A stretch of DNA of 64,000 bases, from NCBI RefSeq assembly GCF_019175385.1, contig NC_083339.1, positions 81,270,120 through 81,334,119 of the forward strand, read 5' to 3'. Below, piece by piece: positions 11,601-23,077 of this stretch (position 1 is the stretch's first letter; each line of letters starts with the position of its first letter). This stretch comes from Lycium barbarum. Its lineage: Eukaryota > Streptophyta > Magnoliopsida > Solanales > Solanaceae. The position numbers were made by a program, and so were the translations under genes. Below the pieces are notes generated by a model. The model was not told the origin of the DNA, searched no databases, and saw only the letters and a list, made by a program, of their open reading frames with translations.

Positions 11601-13664
11601 ATCTTCAGTTTCGTGGGGTTCGCGAGTTACTACCGTCGGTTTATGAAGGGGTTTGCTTCCATTGCTTAACATTTAACGCGGTTGACTTAGAAAGAGGTAC
11701 CTTTTTAGTGGTCCGATGATTGTGAGGAGAGCCTCCAAAAGCTCAAGACTTTATTGACTACAACTCCTATTCTATTTTTGCTTGTGGAGGGCAAGGACTT
11801 TGTAGTTTATTGTGATTTTTCTCGTTCTGGTTTGGGTGTTGTTTTGATGCAGGAAAAGAAGGTGATAGCTTATGATTCCAGACAACTAAAGATTCATGAG
11901 AAGAACTATCCCACTCATGATTTGGAGTTGGCAGCGGTGATGTTCGCATTGCAGATTTGGAGGCACTACCTCTATGGTGCCATTGCGAGGTACTTACTAA
12001 TCATCGCAGTCTTCAACATGTGTTTACTCAGAGAGATCTAAATTCTAGGCAGCGGGGATGGATGGAGTTGCTTAAGGATTACGACATCATCATCTTGTGT
12101 CATCCTGGCAAGACAAATGTGGTGGCAGATGCCTTGACCAGGAAATCAGCTAGTATGGGGGGTTTGACTTATTTGATTGCATCAGAGCGTCCGTCGGCCA
12201 GTGAGGTTCAGACTCTGGTTAACAGTTTTATGAGGCTCGAGGTGTCTAATTCAGGCAAGGTATTGGCTTGTATTAAGGCGAGTTCATCGTTTTTGGAGCA
12301 GATCAAGGCCAGACAGTTCGAGGATGCGAGTTTGAGTAAGATTCTCGATAAAGTGTTGATGATTTGATTAAGACCATCCTAGCGGAGGCTCACAGTTCTA
12401 GATATTCCATTCATCCTGGTGCTACCAAGATGTACCGCGACTTGAGGTAGCACTATCGGTGGGCTAGGATGAAGCGTGATATTGTTAAGTATGTTTCACA
12501 GTGTTTGAATTTCCAACAGGTTAAGTATGAGCATCAGAGACCCGGAGGTACTCTTCAGAGGATGCCCATTCCCGAGTGGAAGTGGGAGAGGATAGCTATG
12601 GACTTTGTTGTTGGTCTTTCGAAGACCTTGGGCAAGTTTGATTCGATTTGGGTCATTGTTGATAGATTGACCAAGTCTGCCCATTTCATATTGGTTCAGA
12701 TTACCCATACCGCCCAGTATTCGTGAGATTGTTCGTCTGCATGGGGTTCCTATTTTAATCATATCCGATAGAGGCACGACGTTTACATCTCGATTTTAGA
12801 AGAATTTGCATTTGGAGTTGGGTACTAGATTGGACCTTAGCACAACTTTCCACCCTCAGACAGATGGTCAGTCCGAGCGAACTATTCAGGTCCTAGAGGA
12901 TATGCTCTGAGCTTGTGTGATTGATTTTGGTGGCCATTAGGATCAATTCTTACCATTTCCTGAGTTTCCTTATAACAATAGTTATCACTCGAGCATTGAT
13001 ATGGCCCCGTTTTAGGCTCTTTATGGGAGAAGATGTAGGTCTCCTATTGGATGGTTTAATGCTTTTGAGGTAAGGCCATGGGGTACAGACCTTTTGAGAG
13101 AATCATTAGATAAACTCAAGGTGATTCAGGAAAAGCTCTTGGTTGCTCACAGTAGGCAGAAGGGGTATGTGGACCGAAAGTTCTGAGATCTTGAGTTTAT
13201 GGTTGGGAACAGGTATTATTGAAGGTCTCACCCATGAAAGGTGTGATGAGATTTGGGAAGAAAAGTAAGCTCAGTCCCAAATTCATTGGTTCGTTTGAGA
13301 TTCTCAATCGTGTGGGGGACGTAGCATATGAGTTGGCTTTGCCCCCAGGTTTGTCAGGTGTCTATCCAATGTTCCATGTCTCTACGTTGAAGAATATCAT
13401 GGTGATGGTTCGTTTACCATTCATTGGGATTCTGTCTTGTTGGATGAGAATATGTCCTATGAGGAAGAACCTATTGTTATTTTAGATAGAGAGGTTCGTA
13501 ACCTGAGGTCGAAAGAAATTGCGTCAGTTAAGGTTCAGTGGAAGAACCGTCCCGTGGAGGAAGCTACTTGGGAGACAGAATCCGATATGTGGAAGAATTA
13601 TCCCCAGCTTTTCACTGAGTCACGTACCTCCTCCTTGTTTCTTCTTTTGTCCGTTCGGGGATGA
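8698..13664 (+). pseudogene. Chromovirus gag-pol relic with chromodomain
   Basis: An ATG at 8698 is stopped by TAG at 8773, and many further stops and frameshifts follow. Readable pieces in order: RGRGR-rich gag start (about 8800); gag core with PPEFYGTEVEDAYEFIMDC (about 9242); CCHC zinc knuckle CFECGDKGHFKRNC (about 9988); protease FFDPGSTFSYVS (about 10375) and [10 protein letters not shown] (about 10590); reverse transcriptase with [10 protein letters not shown] and [11 protein letters not shown] (about 11070, 11388); RNase H (11790-12040); integrase with PIPEWKWERIAMDFVVGLS (about 12570); and a C-terminal chromodomain ending in VQWKNRPVEEATWE (about 13530). Domain order and the chromodomain place it among chromoviruses; Del/Tekay is my best guess from the gag. 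A GA run at 11461-11480 sits inside the reverse transcriptase. It cannot make a functional polyprotein. Confidence 0.85.
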
Positions 13665-15248
13665 ACAGTTGTTTAATTGGTATCTTATGTAACGACCCGC
13701 TAGGTCGTTATGGGAGGGTAACTTAGAAAACTAGATCTCCGTTAGGAATTCCAAGGCCGTGGGTGAGTCAGTAGCATGATTTTATGTGTTTGTGTAGGTT
13801 TTGTTTGAGTCTACACAGCCTTGGATTGGTGTTGGGATTTTTGGGTGAAAACTGGTGCAAAAACCCGAGCTATTGGTCAAAATGGACCGCTGCAGCGGGT
13901 CCGTCGTAGCGGTCAGGGGGTCGCCGCCGCGTGAGGCGGGACTTTAATGAGATCCCCCATAGTGGGAGCCTTCTCGCTACAGCGAGAATGTGACCGCTGC
14001 AGCGGTCGACGGGAGGCAAAAGCTATGATTTATATTCTTTATTTCGAACCCATTCCCCACATAACACCAAAACAGTTTCCATGAATGGGTTGTTGAATTT
14101 ATCGCTGTTTAATTATCTAGGAGTATATATTATCACTTCCTAGGATGAGAACTTGTCTATTAATGGTGGAACTTGCTGAATAAGACCTAGGGTTTCATAA
14201 AGATGATAGCTTTAGGATAAAAACTGCTTGTAAATGGGTTGGAACGATTAGAAAACCCATGAATGGATGGAATATGATTATTGGGATTGATATTATGATG
14301 AAATAACGCTTAGTAATAGTTCACCCACTTGAAAAGGGTAGAATGTAATTGGGTTCTTTTCCCCAAAGTGTTGTATTGTTTAAGCAAATGACTTGAATAC
14401 TCATATAGCTCTATATTTCTAGACTTTGAACGTTCGGAAGCTTTACGAAAGGAGAAAGCTATCCTGGAGTGATTAAATTGTTCCAGTTCTGCTTTGAGGT
14501 AGGTTGCGGTATACTTGAGTTAGACTTTAATTAGTTGATTGTATGTGATACGAAATTGATAGGAGAAACATGATTAGGGCTTTAGACATAAAGTGTGGTT
14601 GATAATTCCTACAATTTGATATAGATTGATCAATTATATGATGAATTGATATGAAATTATAAAGGAGGAGTTCATATATACTCTTCTTGTGGACTTGAAG
14701 TAATCCCTTATTCATGATTATTGATGAATTGATTTTTGAGTCTTGATATCACCTGCGGCATGGTGACTTGTGTTCCCTGATATTGATTTTGATTGTTCAC
14801 ATTCTGTCACACCCTAACCTTACTAGGGTGTGATGGGCACCCGACCCTTACTTAGGGCCGAGCGAACCCTCTGACCCTTAATACACACATAGCCCTGTCA
14901 AATTTTTTGAAGCAAATAAGGATGAAATACATAGTAAGACTATCAGAACTATATATATGTATTTTTATATATATATTTTTTTGTAGCTTTTAAATCAAAT
15001 AAAACCTGTAATCATACATAACTTATATCATAATACAAATGACACATCGGCTGATGGAGCCGCCTTCAGAATTGACGACCAAGACCCACGACTCTGTCTG
15101 CAAAGTCTCTAACTTCGAACAAAACTTCATAGCACAATACTCTGACTCGGCAACACTCCAGAGACAGGTGGAGTTTTCCAGCTTCGCTGGAACATCTTCT
15201 GTAATGACTCCTACTCATCTGGGTGTACCTGCGCGGCATGAAACGCAG

Positions 15249-15287
15249 CCCCCGAAGAAGACGGGGTCAGTACGGAATATGTACTGA
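15249..15287 (-). promoter_or_regulatory. Double hairpin module of LTR family A (copy 2)
   Basis: CCCCC at 15249-15253 pairs imperfectly with ACGGGG. TCAGTAC (15267-15273) and GTACTGA (15281-15287) form a perfect 7-base stem around GGAATAT. The stem is intact although the G-C hairpin has decayed. Confidence 0.55.
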
Positions 15288-15548
15288 GTATGTAAAGCAT
15301 GGGGTAAAATGAACAGAATCACAAGCGAAACAAATAGTACAAAAGATTAGTACAGTGGTAAGTGCGATATGCAAATTAATAAAAACAACTTACTGGAACC
15401 ATATGCCATGCATGCCAGGAACGGTACCCGGCCCCTTACGGGACCCAGGGAACGTGGCGCCCCCTGACTTGGCGCCACACACCTCATACCCCAGATGGTT
15501 TACTCCGTAATCTCCGTCACACATCATAACATAATCACGGTACCCCGG

Positions 15549-15860
15549 GAACCGGACATATACCACGAGAACCCGGGGACCGGTCACATCATAATCCATA
15601 TACACGGTAACCGGGGACGGACATATACCACAGTACCCCGGAACCGGACACATCATACTCCATATACACGGTAACCGGGGACGGACATATACCATGGTAC
15701 CCTGGAACCGGACACATCATACTCCATATACACGGTAACCGGGGACGGACATATACCACGGTACCCCAGAACCGGACACATCATACTCCATATACACGGT
15801 AACCGGGGACGGACATATACCACAGTACCCCAGAACCGGACACATCATACTCCGGAATTA
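15549..15860. repeat. 64-bp tandem array inside the solo LTR
   Basis: About four to five copies of a unit containing GGGGACGGACATATACCA and AACCGGACACATCATACTCC. GGGGACGG recurs at 15613, 15677, 15741 and 15805, a constant 64-base spacing. Copies differ at a few positions (CACAGTACCCC, CATGGTACCCT, CACGGTACCCC), so the array is slightly diverged. No coding potential is evident. Confidence 0.8.
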
Positions 15861-16079
15861 TATATATATGGAACCCGGCTCTCGAACAAGGGCTCGGCGT
15901 ACCATCCGCACGATACATACCGGCCCGGGACTCGGCGAAGGAGGTCACAACATATGCACGAGCAGAGTAGTGAGAAACTAAATGCACATAAATCAAGACT
16001 CGATGGAATAATCGAACGTGCTGTTATCTGAAAATCAAGACATCAAAGTCTACAAAGGATACTCCTATCGGAATGTTCG

Positions 16080-16315
16080 AAGCGGATTACTCATAACAGA
16101 TTACTTATATCAGATTACATACCCATATCAGAATATTCATATCAGAGCACTTATATCAGAATACTTATATCAAAATATTCATATCCGAATACTTATATCC
16201 AACTACTCATATCAGAATACTCATATCAAATTACTCGTATCGGAGTATTTATATCAAAATAGTCAAACCAGAGTACTCATATTAGAATTTCTAGATACTT
16301 ATATCAGAGAATGCA
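16080..16315. repeat. Short-period degenerate tandem array (ATATCAGAATACTC-like)
   Basis: Roughly a dozen degenerate units of 15-20 bases built on ATCAGAATACTYATATC. It encodes a repetitive Tyr/Ile/Ser-rich frame that I regard as an artefact of the repeat. Confidence 0.7.
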
Positions 16316-18174
16316 TACGAATCACAACAAACTCGGAACAATAGCCAAAGGTTTCCCTTAATTATTGTACGGAAATGAGTCAAATAGAGCAATACAAATA
16401 GGTCTCAGGAATTGTGGGCCCACCTCGGATCAAGTCGAGGTGGCGTACATAAATTATGAACATTTGGCCTTATGAAGTCATCTACGAAAGTTTCGGGGCA
16501 ATCCGGTTCCGTTTGTGAAAGTTACGGATATTCTACGACACAAGACTCTTTTAGAAGTAAAAGTGTTTAAACTATTTTTTTCCAACAAAGCATAATTCAA
16601 TTACATTGAACGATTAAGGGTCAAAACTAAGCTCGGGTTTTTAGGAGTAGAGTTTTCCCCCGAGGCACGTATCATAGCCTATTACAACTAGGACATGCCA
16701 AAGAAAGAAAAGATAAGCCTTACATACCTTTTTCGCTTCTTACGCTACTCCAAATTCAAGTTCCGACTTCCCCAAAAATCTACAATTGGTCACAAATACC
16801 AAACACTGATTATAAGACTTTAGGAATTTAATCTTAAGTCAACACTTGTCTTAACTTCTCAAATAGATTCGCTTATATTCTGCCGAAATTTCGGCAGCAT
16901 CTCCCCTGTAAATATACCATCCCCGAGAATACAACTCGGCCAATTTTAACAACAATACGAGAATGGGACTCGGCCACATTATCAACAACAATGCCAACAA
17001 TTATTCTAGCAACACTATAATATTCAAAATGATCCAATTAACATACAATACCGCCCGAACCTCTCCAACTTCAATAAAAACATTGGCAACATATTTTCTT
17101 TTATTCTAAATTCATAAACCATATCAACAACCACACATTAACAATACCACTCATGCAATATAAGAATTCAAGCTAATGTCGCATTAACTTCTTCAATATT
17201 CCGATAACGATTACAACTTTATGTTAAGCCATCAAACCTTCATTTTTCTTCATTAAATTCACAACACAACAATCAAAATACTAAATAAAATTAATTCGTC
17301 ACCTCTACACCACCACTACTACATTCGGCCACCACCCTATACACATCTACTTCATGAATTTCATCCATTTCTTCATTCTACGACATTCACCATCATTCGT
17401 AACATAGAAAGAAGGTTAATTCTTACCTTTTCTCCTTTAGCTTCCTTCTTGGCTAGAATTTGTAAAGTGCAAGAACAAATGTGTTTCTTGTTCCAATGAC
17501 CTCTTCACCTTGCTAGGGACCTTCCAATAGGTAGAAAATAATTTTTGAACAAATTTTTCTCCAAGGTTCTTGCTTGGTTGTTCTTGGCCGAATGGCCCTT
17601 TAATTTTTTTGCCTTCTCCAATTTCTTGAATCTTCTGAGTGTGGGAAAGATGAACATGTCTTCTTATTTATTTCCACCACTTATTTATATTTATTTTTAA
17701 GCCCCTCAAGTATAAATATATATACACATGGCCTTATTCTTTCTCTCCAAAATTCTAGAATTTTCTTCTTCTTTTCTCTTGAATTTTCTAACATGGTCAA
17801 AGAAGACCAAGTGTCTTCTTTTGTACACTTTAGTCCCCAAACAATGTGAGCATGTACTTATGCCACACGGCCAACATGGAAATTTCAAGAATTTTCTTGA
17901 ACATTTGTGAAATTACCATTTTTCCCCTAGGCTTTCACAATATTGCAATAAACCATTTTGCGAATTTTTCCTTTTTGCCCTTAACCTTTCTCAATATTTC
18001 CATACTAGTAATGTTCATAAATAATATTCATAACCACTTGTACATTAAAATAATTTTGGAAGATGGTCATTCCCTTAACTTTGTCACGACTACCTTGAAA
18101 TATCCGAACGTACAAAATGCGGGATATAACACATTCCTTATTGATTGTGGAGCGGAAATACATTGTGATGAGAA

Positions 18175-18177
<3 letters not shown>

Positions 18178-18231
<54 letters not shown>
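18178..18231. repeat. TA microsatellite
   Basis: A nearly pure TA run in the chromovirus 3' LTR. Another TA run at about 19363-19374 borders the far side of the 18236-19362 segment. Confidence 0.9.
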
Positions 18232-18235
18232 ACAT

Positions 18236-19362
18236 TATAGCAGAGATTATCTCTTCGTTAATCTGACTTTGTAAGAGTCTATTATTTATTAGTGATGATA
18301 ATGTTTTTGAATTTATTATCTCTAAATACGCACTTAAGGCTTTTTCTACTTGTCTATATTCTCATATTTTCTCTATATCTCTATATAAATACCAATGATT
18401 GATAGCTATTTGTCTAACAAAGGGTAGTGTTATCATATAATTAATGATCTAATACAAGAAGAATTTGAAGTAGACATAGCTATAGAAGAAGCAAAAAAGA
18501 CTCTATAGAGATAACAAAAATATACTTTTTAGATGTAAAGGATGTAAGTTAGGAGAATTAACAGTAGAAGAAACCAAACTTAGAGGGGGGTAGTAAATTT
18601 TTCAATAAGTTCTTTCAATAAGAAAAGTTCAAAGGACAAAGCAAGAATTTAATGTTGTTTTCAAATAAATTTTTAACAATCCTACTCGGTACTTCCTCAC
18701 TCCTATATTTCTTCTTATCATGTAGTTATATTTCTAATTAATTTTCTGTCTATCTCCCAAAATTTTCGTTTTTTTTTTAATCTGGACTCTGTCCAGTCAC
18801 GAATCTTGTTATAATGTTCATCTCTTTCTCTTAACCTTTGTTTTTAATAACAGTCTTCTTTAACCACACCCCGGTAACCACGGCCAACATTGTCCTTTAT
18901 CATTTGGACATTAAAACGACCTCTTTAAAACCTAGGAATTTACAGGTTAATCCATCGAGGTTATTAAGAAGTTAAGAGAATAACCATATACTAAGAATAA
19001 CAAATTCATGATGACAAGGAAATTACTTAAACATAATATTCATATAATCACAAAATAATTTACATAATAGGGAGATTAGTACAGAAAACATAGTAAATAA
19101 ACTTACATGGTTTGAAGAAGGAGAGAGGTTTCCCTTTTGGGGAACCCCAAAAACTATTTCACACTAGGGGGTAGGTATTAAAAACTTAATACTATTTTAC
19201 AATAGGAGTTTATATTACAAAGGTTTTTGACTGGGCAAAGGATTGGAGCATTTGATGAAAGAGAAGGGGAATATGGAAGTTTTCTAGAGAGAGGTGGTTG
19301 GTGCTCTTGTTCGTGATGTCTTTGCTTCTCCACAAATGCTGCTATTTATAGGCGTCTGGCGG
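18236..19362. other. Unassigned segment between TA repeats, possibly inserted
   Basis: This stretch has no counterpart in the 5' LTR. On the + strand two short frames look coding-like: one with IQEEFEVDIAIEEAKKTL before a stop (about 18440-18510) and one with RCKGCKLGELTVEETK before a stop (about 18530-18598). Near the right end the minus strand reads CCTATAAATAGCAGC, a strong TATA-box match (about 19350). Insertion in TA repeats is a known habit of endogenous plant pararetroviruses, so such a relic is possible, but I recognise no diagnostic domain. It could equally be other transposon debris. Confidence 0.3.
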
Positions 19363-19394
<32 letters not shown>

Positions 19395-20476
19395 TATGAA
19401 AAGGCACATTTGACAGGGGGATGAGGATGCATCCTAAGTTAATGGCTCCTGATCCGAGGTAAGATTCCGGAGCGAGGGTACATGGACACCATGGGTCCCC
19501 TGCAGGTCATGGGTAATAGGTCAAATATTACCATTTAGCATGTGTGTACGGATATGTGACAGAATGGAGATACTTTGTGATTTACATTGTGTTTGGTGAT
19601 TACGTGGGCTGAGTTACTCTTATTGATCTTTATTTGTGTGGATTTACCTTATCCCTGTGTTGGCTGATATTTTGGCGTTGGATGATTTCTGTTGATAGTT
19701 CTTGAGATTATGTATTGTTGTGCCTATCTGTTTATTTTATTGATTTTGTAATTGTATGCATGATACTAATCTTAGTCGGCCTATGGTATCTACCAGTACA
19801 TAGTGTTTGTACTGATCCTACCTTGCTGCATTCTTTGAGTGTAGATTATGATCTAGAGATGTCACGCCCCGAACCATGGCCTTGGCGTAACACGGCACTC
19901 GGTGCCTTGCTGCATGTGACCGAGCGAACCACATGACTTGCTGAGTCTACATGGGACATGAACTGATGCGGAATATAAAGTAAACATGCATGAATTGTGA
20001 AAACATGGAATTCAATAATCATAAGTCTGAAAATATTATTATTATTATATCATGAATGCGGAATTATGGTAATGTAGCCATTAAGGCCAACTCAACTGAA
20101 CATGACAACTGACTAGTCTATGAAATGTTACACCTCGGAAAATTTTCCGTTCATGCACAGTGAATAAACTAACAAAGAGAGCGACGTATACGATGTTTTG
20201 ATACGTAAGAAATAACATTTGATGATTCTAAATGAGATTTCAAAGACATTTGAAGTAAGAGAAGAAAGTTTGCCAATAAGAGGCAAGACATACGAGATGT
20301 ATCGGAAAAGGATTTATGAGTAACGAGTTAATGATGATGACTTAATGATGCTTTGGAGAAGAGTTATAACGTCCCCTAGATTTTTAATGAAGTAATAAAC
20401 AATTGTCAAGAAGGTTCCATAAGGATTGGAGATCAAACGAGTCGACGAAAATGATTTTCGGAAAAGTATGGATTGT

Positions 20477-20605
20477 ACGGTCCATTATACGGACCGTACA
20501 AAAGATATGGACCGTAGGTATGGCCGTATAACCTGTCCAGAGAAGATACTCCACTGGAACCATTATACGGTCACACATACGGACCGTATAAATTGTACGG
20601 ACCGT
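20477..20605. repeat. ACGGACCGT palindromes in family B LTR
   Basis: Perfect ACGGACCGT occurs at 20489-20497, 20579-20587 and 20597-20605. Partial versions (ACGGTCCAT at 20477, TGGACCGT near 20509) lie between. This is the counterpart of the cluster at 3310-3546. Confidence 0.6.
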
Positions 20606-22269
20606 ATGTGTGTCCGTATAAATGGGTCGGGACAGAATTGTGTGTATTTAATAAGGGACCAAGCTCTTTTCATTTCATTTCCCTTCACACCCCTTCTCTC
20701 TAAAACATCTCTCTACACTTCTCCAACAAGAATTCAAGGGGTATTTATGATCAATTACATCAAACCAAGTGAATCAAATGTAAGAAACTCATTAAAGTTC
20801 ATCCAAGACAAGGAATTCAAGGGAAGGTGAAACTAGGGTTTTGCTCAAGTGGGGAGTTTCCACCCAAGTTTCATTCCTACACCATCTAAGGTAAGCTTTA
20901 TGGTATTTACATTATGTTTAAGGTATTTGAAAGTTGAAACACTTGGATTGTAAAAGGATATGGAAAATGGGTCATGAAAGAGTGAATAGTGTCATTTTGA
21001 GTGATAACTTGAATTGAGTCATGATTATTGATGTGTTGTAATATGGTTATGCTATAAATGATATTAAGGACATGGGATAAGCATTATATGTGAGAAAACG
21101 TACTAGTATACTATGACCATGATTATGGATGAATTGAAGTGGAATTGTGAAATGAGGGTAATATAGATGAATGACGATTGTTGGTTATAATATTGTGAAT
21201 GTTATTATGAATGTTTGGGAGTTGATATACAATATGGGAAAGGTTGTATAAACAAAGGAAATTCTGCCCAATTTTCTCTAGCTTTAGTAAGCATGTTCAT
21301 GTAATCGATTGGCTAATGTGAATACAAATTCTCTTGAAGGTAGGGACGCGAGCATTGAAAGAGAACGATCAAGCGGTAGAATAGCTAAAGGAAAAGGTAT
21401 GTAAGGCTAGTCCTTTTTTTCCAAGGCATGAATCCTATGATATGATATCCCCTCCTTCTTCATGACTTTTCCCACATATCAAGAACTACGAGTCGACGAC
21501 TATAAAGAGCTTTATATGAGATCAAGAAAAGAGATACGTTACGAATATGACAATATCGATGATTAATCTAAGTCTAGAAGTCATAAAGTTCATGATATGA
21601 TATTCCTACGAAGCTAATGATCCCTATATGATTCCTATGATATTATTTCCTTACCTCTCCATGACTTTCCTACCTTCCGGAAAACTAAGATATTATGTTC
21701 ATGAATAGCCATATGGGATAAGATAAGAGGTATGTTACGAATACGATACTGATGATGATAAGTCTAAGTCTAAAGATTCTAAGGCCTATACTATTATGGT
21801 TCTACAAGGCGAATGATCCATATTACGATCCATTGATATTGTTCATTGACTACACTCACCTTATATGTTAATTCCTTCAAGGTGAGGCATAATGCTTATG
21901 AATGCCCCATAATGGAATCGGGGGTTCTCGACCTTATGTCATCCCGACATTGTTATAGATTGTCCGTAAGCCTTATTGCACGTCTTATGACCAATGTTCC
22001 GCAAAGTTGCGAGTCTATGTCCATAGAGGATATCATATGAGATAAAGGTAAGAGATATGCTATATAAACGATAGTGGTAATGTTAAGCTTAAGCCTAGAG
22101 ATTATAAAGTCTATCCTATGATATTTATACGAAGTTCATGCTACGAATATGATGTGATTTTCATAGATTGTCTTTAAATTTAAATGTATGCATTAATGAA
22201 AGGTTACGATACGCTTATAAGATGAATATGATGACAATGATGATCATGAGATATACTGATCCTTGTTAT

Positions 22270-22430
22270 GATGTATGTGATATGGACGAGCCACTACGTG
22301 GCCGAATACAGAAGATATGTATGTGATATTGTCGAGCCACTACATGGTCGAATATGGATACTATCGAGCCACTACGTGGCCGAATACGGATATTGTCGAG
22401 CCCCTACGTGGCCGAATACGGATAATGTTT
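22270..22430. repeat. About 33-bp tandem repeats with CCACTACGTGGCCGAATA core
   Basis: Four units begin CGAGCC(A/C)CTAC(G/A)TGG and continue (C/T)CGAATA(C/T). The core CCACTACGTGG is an imperfect palindrome containing ACGTGG, the core of plant bZIP sites. The first spacing is longer than the others. The array lies 200-360 bases upstream of the LTR hairpin. Confidence 0.7.
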
Positions 22431-22631
22431 TATGTGTATGAGCAGATACGATACTACGATGATGAATTATATGACATAATGATGTATACGCTATGATGAT
22501 TCATGTACGACGATTAGGTATATATGATATATGTATGAAATGTATTCATCCACAAAGGTCGCGCAGGTTTTGCCTTCATCTTATGACTTATGATTTCTCT
22601 ATCATGTTTATTTCATTCATGCCTTACATAC

Positions 22632-22689
22632 TCAGTACAATATTCGTACTGACGTCTGTTTTATTTGGACGCTGTGTTCATGCCCACAG
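22632..22689 (+). promoter_or_regulatory. LTR hairpin plus acceptor-like CAG|GT (family B)
   Basis: TCAGTAC (22632-22638) pairs with GTACTGA (22646-22652) around AATATTC. A pyrimidine-containing stretch then ends in GCCCACAG at 22689, followed by GTAAAC. The arrangement equals that of family A although the surrounding LTR sequence differs. Confidence 0.5.
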
Positions 22690-23077
22690 GTAAACAGGGA
22701 GGTGAGCTTGATCCAGACCTTTAGGAGCGATCAGCAAATTTGCAGGAGCACCCCATTATTCCGGAGGTGCTACTTGGGTTTATACTTTTATGTATATATA
22801 TATGTATATGTATTTTGGGCACGAAGGGGTCTTGTCCCGTCCCTATATCTAGAACTCTAGTAGAGGCTCGTAGATACGCAGTGTGGGTTATATGGTCTCA
22901 CGAGATTGCTACTATGTATATATATTATTTTGATGGCCGAAAGGCTTATGTATATAAAAGTGATCATGTTTTCAAATGAAAGATGATTTCCTTATAATTT
23001 GAGTATGAATTTGATAAAAGAGCGTTAAATGAGTATGATGAGTAGCAGAACGAGCGGTGCTCGGTGGTTAGCCCCGT

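Larger units (their letters stand above)
14805..18131 (-). mobile_element. Solo LTR, family A, minus orientation
   Basis: The 3327-base block starts TGTCACACCC and ends GGGATATAACA. It is flanked by CATTC at 14800-14804 and again at 18132-18136, a perfect 5-base target duplication. No primer-binding site, polypurine tract or coding region adjoins it, so it is a solo LTR left by LTR-LTR recombination. It shares its hairpin module (15249-15287) and its donor-like block (near 16727) with the other family A copies. It has two internal tandem arrays. Confidence 0.88.

Noticed and set aside
15549..15860. CRISPR-like repeat array
   Set aside because: The units are contiguous 64-base tandem repeats with no distinct spacers, and the genome is eukaryotic.
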